Shown: positions 54,433 through 64,000 of the stretch, one piece after another
How positions within the stretch are numbered: position 1 is the first letter of the stretch
Layout: each line of letters opens with the position of its first letter
Assembly: GCA_039545355.1 (NCBI GenBank)
Contig: BCJJ01000008.1
Span: 558,001-622,000, forward strand
DNA length: 64,000 nt
Origin: Trichosporon coremiiforme
Lineage: Eukaryota > Basidiomycota > Tremellomycetes > Trichosporonales > Trichosporonaceae
Reading direction: 5' to 3'
The notes under the pieces: model-generated
What the model was told of the DNA's origin: nothing
What the model saw: the letters and a program-made list of their open reading frames with translations, nothing else
The model's database searches: none
Position numbers and translations under genes: made by a program

Positions 54433-56158
54433 GCGTGAGGGGCCGCATTCGCAACGAACACACCCCCGACGATAATGACACCTGTTGCCACTCGCATCTG
54501 TAACAATACCCGCCGCGGGCTCACGCATCCCGCTTCTCGACATAGTCAGTGCTTTCCTTTTGGGTATCTTTGTTCTCTGGCCATGTATTCTATTCCTTGT
54601 ATACGCTTCTGCGCGGAGCAGAGCATTGCGTCTTGACAACGTCGAGGAGATAGCTCACGTGAGCGCCGGTGCTCTGAAGTCCGTAGCTATGCACGTGGCT
54701 TACCCTGAGAGTCGCACCGCTGAACGACGAGGTGGAAGGGAGATCAGCACTGATCCACGGACCCGTGGCTCTGTTCGGAGCTTGTTGCTTCCATTCCGGC
54801 GATAGATGCTCAGTACACTGCTCCCTACCCCGTAAGACGTGATCAAAAGCGCTATCTTTGGACACGAGTGCAGGGTAGAAATGGGACGGAGGCTCCGACG
54901 CGAAAGAATGCCGAGGGTGGTGGACGCGACTCCGCCTCTCCTGTGCCTCACATCTCTCAATCTGCGGCAATGGCACATCGGCGTCTGGGGCCGACAGTCA
55001 CAGGGGTAACCACAGGGGTACGTGGCTTGCGTGCCCCGCGCGTTCTGTCTCGCATATGACGCGTAGAAGCTGGAGCAATACAGCGCAGCGCCAATTGACG
55101 TGTCGGGAATGGGTGTCACCCCAGACGGATCAGGGTGCGCCGGGGCCGGAGGGTCCGGAGCCGCAAAGCAGCGGTAATCTTCCTGACACGGGCGTGCAGG
55201 CTCGGTCTTCACCTGGGCCTGGGCGAGCCCGAGCTCGCTGGCCTGTGCACGCTGTGGGCTGGGTGTCGAATACACTGAGTGCGATTTTGCAACGACGAAA
55301 GGGGGTCTCAATAGTCAGCGTCTGAATACTGCCAGCTGCGGCGAGTCCTTCGTCACGAGGGCGCCGCTCTGACACTGCGATGTATGAACAAGAATCCGAT
55401 ACGGCCATAATAGGTGTCAGACGCTGAGCAGGGAGCTTCCGGTGCTAGTCACTCTCTAGAGCGCTTCTCACTTCGACGACACAAACGCCCAGAGGCATGC
55501 TTCGAAATGTTCCGTGTCACTTCGGCTATCTTGCCTATTGCACGGCGCCCAGACGTTCGCAGCGAGATCAGCCAGAAGCCTAGCAATCGGTGTACCCCTG
55601 TGATCGAGCACATGGACGACAGGTATATAAGAGTGAGGATGGGTGTCGATCCGCGCTCGTCCGCGTCCGTCCGCGCGAAAGAGCGCACCAAGCGCCGCCC
55701 AGAGGGTAGGTAACCGATGCAGCCGTGGTAGAGGTTGGTGGGCTGAAGCTTGGCGGTGACACTCAGAGTGGGGTGACAGCCGGGAGAGTGGAAGAGAGGC
55801 GTCCGAGGTCCGGGGCAAGGTCAAGGAGGTAATGACTCTGGGCTAATTGGATGGGCTCCCGTTAGGTGTCTGCGCATAATCGCCAGGTCACGTAACCTGA
55901 AATGAGGTGAGACCCCACGGGGTCCGGGTACGAGACCCCCGCAAGCTCATTCGCAGCGCAAGATCCGAGCATCCGAATCTCTGTGCCTGCATCACACCGG
56001 GGCCGATTGGTTATGATCCATATTCCTGCCCTTCTGCCCGCGCATCCTCAAGACAGGTGACTCCAGTTCGCACGACCGACCGTACCTGCACCTTCGCACT
56101 GGTTAAAAGGACCACCGCTCCGAGTCCTCTTCCCCCCCATCCACAGGTACTCGCCCCA
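54433..56158. promoter_or_regulatory. intergenic region upstream of CYP53 gene
   Basis: 1.7 kb between the histidine kinase stop and the P450 ATG, same strand. GGTATATAAGAG at 55620-55631 is a strong TATA-like sequence but lies 530 bp from the ATG; GGTTAAAAGG at 56101-56110 is the nearer candidate. ATTGG (inverted CCAAT) occurs at 56004-56008. Minus-strand frame 54700-55311 is open but unconvincing. Confidence 0.4.
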
Positions 56159-57736
56159 ATGACCACCTCTGTGCAGCAGGACCTCACTACGCGGCTCGAC
56201 CAGCTCAAGTCGTTGCCTGCCGGCTTCTGGCTCGCCGCCGCCCTCGTCGCGTTCTCCGCCTACTACCTCTACCCGTACTTTGTCACGTACGCCGCCCTCC
56301 GTGACATTCCCGCGCCCTTCCCGGCCCAGTTCTCAGACTGGTGGCTCTTCCGCGTCGTCAAGCGCGGCGACCGCTCCGTCACGGTTGACAAGCTTCACCA
56401 GAAGCTGGGCAAGTTTGTCCGTCTCCAGCCCAACCACGTCTCGATCGCCGACGATGCCGCCATCAAGGCCATCTACGGCCACGGTAACGGATTCCTCAAG
56501 TCGAGCTTCTACGACGCCTTTGTCTCGATCCGCCGCGGTCTCTTCAACACGCGTGACCGTGCCGAGCACACCCGCAAGCGCAAGGTCGTCTCGCACACGT
56601 TCTCCGTCAAGTCTGTACGCGAGTTCGAGCCGTACATGCACGACAACCTGAACCTCTTCGTCAAGCAGTGGGACAAGCTCGTCGACAATGCAAAGAAGGA
56701 CGGCACCAACGGCGGAAAGGCGCGCTTCGACTGCCTTGATTGGTTCAACTACCTCGCCTTTGACATGATTGGCGACCTCGCCTTCGGAAGCCCCTTCGGC
56801 ATGCTGGCTGCCGGCGCTGACGTCGCCGAGCTTCGCTCCTCCCCCGACGCCCCGGCCGAGTACGCCCCCGCCATTGAGATCCTGAACCGCCGTGGCGAGA
56901 TCTCGGCCACCCTCGGTATCGTCCCCAAGCTCATCCCCTACGCCAAGTACATTCCCGACCCTTTCTTCTCTAAGGGTGTCGAGGCCGTTGCCAACCTGGC
57001 CAAGATTGCCATCGCCCAGGTCCGTGGCCGTCTCGAGCACCCCCCCGCCGACGCTCGTACCGACCTTCTCGCCCGTCTCCAGGAGGGCCGCGACGACAAG
57101 GGCAAGCCCATTGGCCGCGAGGAGCTCACTGCCGAGGCCCTCACTCAGCTGATCGCCGGTTCTGACACGACTTCGAACTCTTCGTGCGCCCTCCTCTACT
57201 GGGTCACCAAGACTCCCGGTGTTCTCGAGAAGCTCCAGGCCGAGCTCGATGAGGCGATTCCCCCCGGAACCGATGTTCCCACGTACGACATGATCAAGGG
57301 CCTGCCTTACCTCGAGGCTGTCTTCAACGAGACGCTCCGCCACCAGTCTACCTCGGGTATGGGTCTTCCCCGTGAGATCCCCCCCGACTCGCCCGGTGTC
57401 ACCATCTGCGGCCGCTACTTCCCTCCTGGCACGATTCTGTCTGTTCCTACGTTCACGATCCACCACTCTAAGGAGATCTGGGGTCCCGACGCGCTTGAGT
57501 TTAAGCCTGAGCGTTGGTTCAACGTCACTGCTCGCCAGAAGGACGCTTTCATCCCCTTCTCTCACGGACCGCGTTCTTGCGTCGGAAGGAACGTCGCCGA
57601 GATGGAGATGAAGCTTATTGCGGCTTCGTGGATGTACAGATACAAGCCTACGCTGCTCCAGGACAAGCTGGAGGTTGCAGAGGGATTCCTGCGTAAGCCG
57701 CTTGGACTGGACATCACCATCGAGCGCCGCCACTAA
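56159..57736 (+). CDS. CYP53-family P450, benzoate 4-monooxygenase
   Basis: Hydroxylates benzoate at the para position, the entry to the protocatechuate/beta-ketoadipate route; anchored in the ER membrane. One exon, 525 aa. The anchor is FWLAAALVAFSAYYLYPYF (about 22-40). CYP53 hallmarks are frequent: VRLQPNHVSIAD, YGHGNGFLKSSFYDAF, SIRRGLFNTRDRAEHTRKRK (each quoted up to its conserved core). The I helix has IAGSDTTSNSS, the K helix NETLRHQS, the meander FKPERWF and the haem loop FSHGPRSCVG with Cys474 and the canonical Arg. The gene lacks introns and uses almost only C- or G-ending codons, as expected for a highly induced gene, unlike its many-exon neighbours. The ATG at 56159 directly precedes the anchor; the frame is open further upstream without sense. 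Family is firm; substrate follows from the family. Confidence 0.93.
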   Translation: MTTSVQQDLTTRLDQLKSLPAGFWLAAALVAFSAYYLYPYFVTYAALRDIPAPFPAQFSDWWLFRVVKRGDRSVTVDKLHQKLGKFVRLQPNHVSIADDAAIKAIYGHGNGFLKSSFYDAFVSIRRGLFNTRDRAEHTRKRKVVSHTFSVKSVREFEPYMHDNLNLFVKQWDKLVDNAKKDGTNGGKARFDCLDWFNYLAFDMIGDLAFGSPFGMLAAGADVAELRSSPDAPAEYAPAIEILNRRGEISATLGIVPKLIPYAKYIPDPFFSKGVEAVANLAKIAIAQVRGRLEHPPADARTDLLARLQEGRDDKGKPIGREELTAEALTQLIAGSDTTSNSSCALLYWVTKTPGVLEKLQAELDEAIPPGTDVPTYDMIKGLPYLEAVFNETLRHQSTSGMGLPREIPPDSPGVTICGRYFPPGTILSVPTFTIHHSKEIWGPDALEFKPERWFNVTARQKDAFIPFSHGPRSCVGRNVAEMEMKLIAASWMYRYKPTLLQDKLEVAEGFLRKPLGLDITIERRH

Positions 57737-58595
57737 GCTGCCCGCGGCGCCTGTGGCACTTGTGGCACCTCTCTCCCCCTCATTCGCATTGCATCTAGCC
57801 CTCCTATCCATCGCCTAGTGATTCCCTTGGTTCTCTGAGTGAAGTCTGAAGTACGCCCCCCGATAAATCAAAATGGACGAAGACAGCCTGTAAAATGTCT
57901 TTGAAATGTATATTGTTCTGTCACGTTGCGCGCTAGCATCTGTCACAACTAATCACGACGTTTTCTAATGCGAAGTAGAAGCAAACTGTGGAGGAAATAA
58001 TCATGCTTAATGATTAAATACTAAAACAATAACATTAGGCTTTGTATGGAGAGTCGAAATTTCATAATACTTTCCGGTGGCGTTGCCACGTGGCAACATA
58101 CAACCCATAACCAAGGCAATATGAAATCGCCTGAGCCCTCTCTTAGCGTTGATAGAAGTACTCATCGATGACTCTGAATGGCTTCTTCGCAGGAATGCAA
58201 GTTCCACGCCGACGCCGAGACTACGAGGTTCGCGCTCCGAGCGTGGGAACTGGGGATCTGGGTGATTGAGACATGAGCGCCGACGCTGCGTGGTGCGGTG
58301 GGGTGGTTGAATGGATTGCGCAGAAGCTTGTTTACATCATCTGATGTACGCTACGCGCTTAATCTGCACAGAACTGGGGCACCAAGATAAGATCCGGATC
58401 CGCAGGGCCCGTGTTACATGGCCTGCGTGGGATGTCCGGATAACGTATTGACGCGGGGGCAGATGCGTATCATGACCTGACCCCTGGGCTTGGCTTGAAC
58501 CTGACCACCCGCGAGCGGCACGCGCTCACGCGCAACGTCATCTGCACAGACTCGGTTGCGTATTCACAACAACAAACTTTATCAACTTTACCGCC
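57737..58595. other. intergenic region, A/T-rich patch
   Basis: 859 bp between the CYP53 stop and the next ATG. 57860-58060 is clearly A/T-rich for this genome (GATAAATCAAAATGG, then ATTAAATACTAAAACAATAA) and fits 3'-end formation of CYP53. GCCACGTGGCA at 58085-58095 is a perfect palindrome containing an E-box-like CACGTG. No gene. Confidence 0.45.
58085..58095. promoter_or_regulatory. CACGTG palindrome
   Basis: TTGCCACGTGGCAA (58084-58097) is a 14-bp perfect inverted repeat centred on CACGTG, the core bound by bHLH factors such as Pho4 or Cbf1. It is ~500 bp upstream of the helical-repeat gene and 350 bp downstream of CYP53; which gene it serves is unknown. Confidence 0.5.
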
Positions 58596-60672
58596 ATGGA
58601 CATCGCCCTCGTCCAGGACCTGAGCGACCTCGCACCCCGACTCCAGGACGGCCACAACAATGAGGCTGGTCTCAAGGAGGCGACGGAGCTGCTAACCAAG
58701 ATCGACAACAGGCTGAAGGAACAGCGTGAGTGTCATCCTGCCTTGCCCTCGGCGTTCCAAGTCTCTATCTCTTACGCTCCGGTGACTGGTTCAACGGCTC
58801 TGGGATACAGCTGTGTAGCCTTCTACGTGCAGCTAACCTTCAGCGCAGCTCGTCACCCGGCTCGGTGCGACGCCGCTGCCCGCGATCCTTGCCCGTCTCC
58901 TCCGTGCCCGCCCTCACCCGCAAGACGCCAACGAGAGCACGCTCGACGCCTTCTTCCCCATGATCCGCATGAACGCGCTCGTCGCGTCTCGCCTCTCGCT
59001 CGACAACCCCTCAAACGTGACGAAGCTGAACGACGCGCACTGGCCCAAGATCGCGCTCGGCATCGTCACGAATGCGACGCACCTGCCCGTGGAGAACTGG
59101 AAGAAGGAGGTCGTGGGGATGTACGCGCCCCTGATCAGCGGCCTCGGCACGCTACTGACGAGCAAGGACGCCGATGCCCTCATCGTCTCGCTGGCCACGG
59201 AGCAGAACTACAAGGACCTCCTCAAGCTGGCTTCGACGGCATACACGCCAGGCGACTGGATTGCCGACGCCGATCGCGCGCGAGTACGCGGCACAATCGT
59301 GGGATGTCTCTGGGAGATCCTGTCCGCGCTGTCGAGGCACCCCGACTTCAGCCTGAGCCCGGGCATGATCGAGGCGATGCTTCCCGAGCTCAAGTTCTGG
59401 ACGACGACCGCCGACTATCCCGCCCCGAAGGACCTGAAGGAGCTCACGAAGGAGCAGCGACTGCAGAACCTGCTGCCCGAGATCACGATTCTGCACGCCG
59501 TCTCGCGCGTACTGTACAACTTCACAGTGCACGGCAAGGTGGACTGGGCGGGGCTCGCGGGCTCGGACGCCACTATCAGGACGTTGGTCGAGTTCATCGA
59601 GAAGCCCGGGCCGCCGGCGTGGATCCCGCAGGACGAGTGGGATGCGAGCACGAAGGAGGGCGTGGACAAGGTGGTCGCCATGGCGCAGACGAATGTCGGC
59701 CAGACGCTCCTCCTCACGATCGGGCACGTGCCGGACGCCTCTGTCCCGACGTGGCTGAAGGATCGGACGGAGGCGTGGCTCGACGACCCTTCCATGACGC
59801 ACCAGGGTTTGTCCGCACTGGCGAACACGATTCACGACGGCGACGCAGCGATCAAGGTCCTGCAGCAGCGCGACCTTCTCCCCCGCCTGCTGAAGCTCAT
59901 GACGCCAGACCAGTCGGTGCAGAACCAGCACGCGCTCCTCGGCCTGCTGCGCAACCTCTCGAACCCGAAGGAGAACATTCCGAAACTCGGCAAGCCGGTC
60001 CTCGACGGCGTCCTGGCCATGAAGCCGTGGGCGCAGTCGAAGGACCAGATCGAACAGCTGGAGCGCAACGCTATTCTGACGGTATCGCACCTCGTGACGG
60101 ACCCGGAACTCTCGGCCGAGCTGCTGACGAACGAGCAGGCGCTGATCGAGCTCATGATGCTGCTCGCGCGCACGCGCAACGGCACGATGAAGGCGCAGGT
60201 CGTCGACCTGCTCGCGACGGCGATCAACGCGCTCCCTCCCTGGCCGGAGGCGAAGAATGCCTGGCGCATCCTCGGCTCCGACGACGGCATCTGGGTCTGC
60301 CTCATCCTCGGCATCGACGACGGACGACAGGTCCCCGCCCTCCTGAAGAACTCGATGAAGGCGTTCCTGCACGGCCTCACGAGCGACGGAGGGAACAGGA
60401 CGGGCGACGACGGGGAGCCGGAGGGCGTGCGGGTGCAGCTCGGGCGCGCGTTTGCCCGCAAACTGGGCAACACGGGGGCTACAGGCGTCGACAGCGTCGC
60501 AAAGCTAATCGCCCCGCCCGATGATGTGTACACGATCCCGGAGGAGGTGCAGAACGACGCAGTCCAGTTCGTCAAGGATCTGGGAGATAAGCGTTTGACA
60601 GACACGGTCGAGAAAGCCGTCGCGAGGAATAAGAAGGAGGGACGGCCCATCGCCGCCGCGTGGAGCTCATGA
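58596..60672 (+). CDS. Helical (ARM-like) repeat protein, SmgGDS/Bem4-like at best
   Basis: Exons 58596-58725 and 58844-60672 give 652 aa. The chain is almost entirely alpha-helical, with repeated Leu-rich helices separated by short polar turns: DAFFPMIRMNALVASRLSLD, LPEITILHAVSRVLYNFTVH, ALLGLLRNLSNPKENIP, LIELMMLLARTRNG. The segment QHALLGLLRNLS resembles an armadillo unit as in SmgGDS (RAP1GDS1) and fungal Bem4, which bind small GTPases. That link rests on pattern only. No catalytic motif, signal peptide or membrane segment. The acceptor of the 118-nt intron is set by phase (CTTCAG at 58843). Strong G/C third positions confirm coding; a frame open in another phase over 58596-60524 is a by-product of that bias. 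Confidence 0.75.
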
Positions 60673-63616
60673 GTGTTGATTGCGGTTTGTAGATGGGACC
60701 GAAGGTCGCGACGTACTTCACGACAGCATGCAGACATGAACGAATGAGTCGAGCAACTACCACTGTGCGTGGCACAGCCTGCGAGCGGTGCAGCGGTCTG
60801 AGCAACGGGGAAGGGAAGACGATGCGACGGCTCCGTCTCTCGTCAGCCTTGACCTCGAGGTTAGCGGTGCAACGGAAGTTTAGACTGGCCAAGAGAGCGC
60901 AGAGCGCGCAGCTTGCAGCCATCACAGAAATGAGATCTGACAGCCACTTCCGCGACTGAGAGAGAGCGAAGCAACCACCTCTTCCCAGTGTGACGTCAGC
61001 GAGACGTAGAGTCAGAGTGGGCATCGAAGAGCGACAGCCATTGGGACGTTTCCATGCTCTCTCGCGATGTCTACCGCAAGGACATGTTGCACCAGATAGT
61101 TGGCAGGAAACGCATTCCGCTACCAGCCGTTGGCAGACTGGACTGAGCATTGATAGCATCCGCTGGGAAGCAGACGGCGTCTGCCAGCATTGACCACGCG
61201 TGGCACGCACCCCAGAATCGCGTCTCGAGTCAATGTCTTCCGGCTGTCTCAGAACACGCAGTGCAGGCACCCCCGTTTTGAATCTGCGCGTCAACATCAG
61301 TACGTTCACACGACTGGTAAGAGCGTGGTGTGGGAATGGATCTGCACTCATGTAGCTTCCAATTGAAGCCTCGGATCTCATCAACACTCGATGCGCGACT
61401 TTTGGTAGGAGGCACGCGTACCGTTCCCAAAGTGGACCCCCGCCTTCCACTTTCGTCCTCCTGTTTCTCGCGTGGACAGCCTTGGGTACAGGACAGGCGA
61501 GAATCTTAACGGCATTCCTCGCTTGTTGGGAGCTGGAAAACGAAGAGTGGGGACCGGCCGGTCCGAGACGCGTAAAAATGGCATCGTGGACGAAAACAGC
61601 AGGGGGCCGACAGGGGCTTGATTGCGCCGGGTCGTTGCGCTGCTGTCCTCTCCGTCCCGGGTGACATCCCCCCCCCCTTCTCTCCCTCTCATAATCTCAC
61701 GCGAGAGCTCACAGCTGCATGGCCGTGGAGCTGTGGTGTGCCTGGAAGTGCCTGTTTCGTCTTCTTGCTTCTGAAAAAGTTTGCCTTGGGTGCTGATAGT
61801 CGTGACGGAGAAGGACGGAGCACCAGGGGGTCGTTGCGCGTCGTGCATACTGCGTGCTGTGCATGTCGGCTGCTTCCGAGGCATCCCAGCTCGAGTGTTC
61901 GCCCACTTGCACTTATGTACGCGGCGTTACCACCGTAAGTCACCTGCTGGCAGACCTAAGGGTCGAGGGTGCCCAAGGCAGTGCTCGCCAAGTGCTGCGA
62001 TAGGTCGCCCGTGCGGCGACGGAGAAGGAGCCCGCGGCCTCATTGCCCCTTCGCCGTACGCACCGAACCTTAACCGACTCCCCCGTATCCACCCAAGTGT
62101 CCTTGGCACGGATCTGGCAACTTTGTCGCCATGGATGCAACTTTGCTTACCACCCTCGATCATGCATTCCAAAATTAGAGCAATTGCATGCATTGTATCT
62201 ACCAGAGAGCTCGGTGGAGCGCGCGGAGAAAGGTGTCATTGTGAGGCGCCGGGTTGGGGTTCTGGGAAGCGCCGCGCGATGGAAGGCAGGCGGGTGTGTC
62301 AGATGCTTCGGGAGGTCGCCGGCTTCGGCACGACACGCTGCTCTGCCAGGCTTGCACGGGCGCGTCATGGGGACTGTCTTCGGCTCAGGCCCTGCGCCGA
62401 GGGCTGTGAGGCAAAAATAACCTTCACCGGATCCGCCAGGCGCGTTGCAGCGATGATTGACCCAATTGAATGCGCGATCATCTGCATTGGGCGCCTCGTT
62501 GATTCCTGGATTTCCTTTCTGCAAAGCATGACCTCAGCCAGCAGCCAGCTGCCAAGCAAGGTGAAGGCGCCGAGAGGGAGAGAATAAACACTGCCCAGGA
62601 AGCAAGCTCCCTGCCCAAACAGCGCCATCGCCCGTCCAGTGCACCCGGCGCATCTGCGGTCCATCTGCCGGGCTGTCCGTCGGGGGGTACCGTTCCATGC
62701 CCAAACACGGCGAGCAAAGCAGGGTCCTGCCCGCCCAATGAGGCAAGAAGCTGTCCCAAGGTCTGTCAGAACGCGAAACACCGCCCTGAGCTAGAGCCTC
62801 ACGGCCCGGGTTCCTTCAGCTCTCCAAGGCAGAGAGGCAGAGGAAGTCAGGGACAGGGAATGAGGTGACCCTGCAGACGTCCCGGAACTCGAGTCGCGCT
62901 GCACGACCGCTGACACTGCTGGGCGGTGCGAGATGCGAGACGTTGCGAGGATGAGAACCAAGGGAGAAAAGCACAAGGTACGCCTGACAGAACCATCGAC
63001 GCTATAGCGCTAGCTCTTCATAGGCCGTAGGATAGGCAGGGCTTGAATGGGATTGACCGGAAACCAGCTGGAAACCAGCCGGCTCGGGGCTCGTGCTGGC
63101 TTACGGCTTACCGTTCTCGCGCTCGCGCGCTCATGCGCTGCATGCGCTGGTACACTCGCCGGGCAGAGGCTGACGGCTTGATGCTTAATGATCCTGGACT
63201 GGGACAGTTCCTGCACTAGGGATTCACCACCAGGGGCAACTCCACTCCTCGCCGCTTCCTCGAGGCGCCGTCAGCCAGCCCGCCAGCCCGTGAGGCCGTG
63301 AGCTGGGAGGGGCTCTAAGGCTCTAGGGCTGCAGTTCCTGCAACACCCCCGCGACCACCATGTATCCCGGCGTACTAGACGTTTGGTCTTGCTCCTTCTC
63401 TTTCTTCTTCCTCTCCATCCTCATCCTTCTACATTCTCGCACCCCCACCATCTTCAGTCCGCTCACGACCGACCTCCGACTTGGTCACCCACCCTCCTTG
63501 TCGACCCTCGTTACACTTTAGGACTGGCTCCTGCTCACCTGTACGACTGCCCTCACGACCCATCTCAGTCGACGGAACGTACCTTCCCTCTCGTCGCTTG
63601 AAAACGAAAACCCAAC
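60673..63616. other. 2.9-kb intergenic region
   Basis: Between the helical-repeat gene and the secreted-protein gene, same strand. Open frames such as 61781-62587 lack coding bias and family resemblance. A pyrimidine-rich leader runs from ~63385 to 63600 before the ATG at 63617. No RNA gene, repeat array or mobile element is recognised. Confidence 0.4.
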
Positions 63617-64000
63617 ATGCTCGTCTCCTCCCTCCTCGCCCTCACTGCGGCCACCGCAGTCGCCGCCCACGGCTCGGGCCACCCCCAGAAGCACGCCGCC
63701 GCCGCCCGCCGCATGCGTGACTCTGAGCCTGAGCTCGACCTTCGCTCCGAGCCCAAGCTCCAGAAGCGTTCCTTCTCCGGACGCGGTACCTGGTACGACG
63801 TCGAGGAGCGCATCTGCGCGTGCGGTGACTGGCACAAGAATGCCGAGCACGTCGTCGCCATGAGTGAGTATTGCCATCAGTGAGGGATTGCGATGTTTTG
63901 CAGTCCTTCGCTTTGGGGTCGCCATTTGCGGTCCCTGGCATCCGCCCCGCGGGCCTGTTCCATTAATAGCACGACTAACCACCAGACACTGCCCAGTACG
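63617..64000 (+). CDS. Secreted RlpA/expansin-like (double-psi beta-barrel) protein, 5' part
   Basis: Cut by the window end. Exon 1 is 63617-63863; exon 2 starts at 63986 after an intron ending CTAACCACCAG. Signal peptide MLVSSLLALTAATAVAAHG; then a short propeptide with His/Ala/Arg ending in a dibasic LQKR (about 49-52), a Kex2-type site. The mature part begins SFSGRGTWYDVEERICACGDW and continues EHVVAM, then after splicing NTAQY. This is the start of the RlpA-like double-psi beta-barrel found in fungal expansin-like and barwin-like proteins (usual form GxGTWYxxGxGACG). Such proteins are secreted and bind or loosen wall polysaccharides; many have no known enzyme activity. Catalytic Asp of endoglucanase 45 cannot be judged from this fragment. 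Confidence 0.82.

Noticed and set aside
56333..57811. 492-aa minus-strand open frame
   Set aside because: Antisense to CYP53; same explanation.
58596..60524. 642-aa plus-strand frame overlapping the helical-repeat gene
   Set aside because: It shares the ATG but runs unspliced through the intron into a second phase rich in Arg, Ala, Gly and Pro; the spliced frame has the ordered helical protein.
1..64000. CRISPR arrays, prophage, bacterial operons, rRNA
   Set aside because: Nuclear fungal DNA with spliceosomal introns throughout; no regularly spaced repeats or rRNA segments were seen.

Overview
This window is nuclear DNA of a basidiomycete yeast-like fungus. GC content is high, most genes carry several very short introns (36-60 nt, GTRAGY...CTGAC...AG), coding third positions are strongly G/C, and the gene set (dual-module hybrid histidine kinase of the Cryptococcus Tco2 type, Zn2Cys6 regulator, CYP53 P450, EFR3, CAF16) points to Tremellomycetes. 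Trichosporonales is my best guess, but that is inference. No rRNA, tRNA, CRISPR array, intact transposon or virus is visible.

Layout, left to right. A CAF16-type ABC ATPase (-) and the histone chaperone NAP1 (+) share a divergent promoter. Then come a nine-exon Zn2Cys6 transcription factor (-), a G-protein alpha subunit with an altered P-loop (+), the plasma-membrane scaffold EFR3 (+) and a B-type cyclin (-). From 20 to 34 kb lie low-complexity or lineage-specific proteins: a 1.4-kb-residue Gln-rich protein, a 304-aa protein, a 675-aa coiled-coil protein, a 343-aa RTP-repeat protein, a His-rich small protein with a neighbouring 50-aa membrane ORF, and a 240-aa polar protein. From 36.6 kb the genes are metabolic: a GT31-like glycosyltransferase, a P450, a butanediol-dehydrogenase-like MDR enzyme and a secreted gamma-glutamyltransferase with a His/Gly tract. 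From 49 kb come a 1,689-aa double hybrid histidine kinase, an intronless CYP53 benzoate 4-hydroxylase, a 652-aa helical-repeat protein (SmgGDS/Bem4-like at best) and the 5' part of a secreted expansin/RlpA-like protein cut by the window end.

How they relate: this is ordinary eukaryotic gene order, not an operon or an obvious biosynthetic cluster. Signalling (G alpha, histidine kinase, EFR3), transcription and chromatin (NAP1, CAF16, Zn2Cys6, Gln-rich protein) and redox or aromatic metabolism (two P450s, MDR) sit side by side without a shared pathway I can show. Gene-poor stretches of 1-3.8 kb separate several blocks. The most unusual readings are the Ala at the P-loop Glu position of G alpha, short introns that leave the frame open when retained, the very short branchpoint-to-acceptor spacing, the degenerate first kinase of the histidine kinase, the missing structural-zinc cysteines in the MDR enzyme, and the small-gene region around 31 kb. 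Exon joins were read by eye and checked for phase; no transcript data were available.
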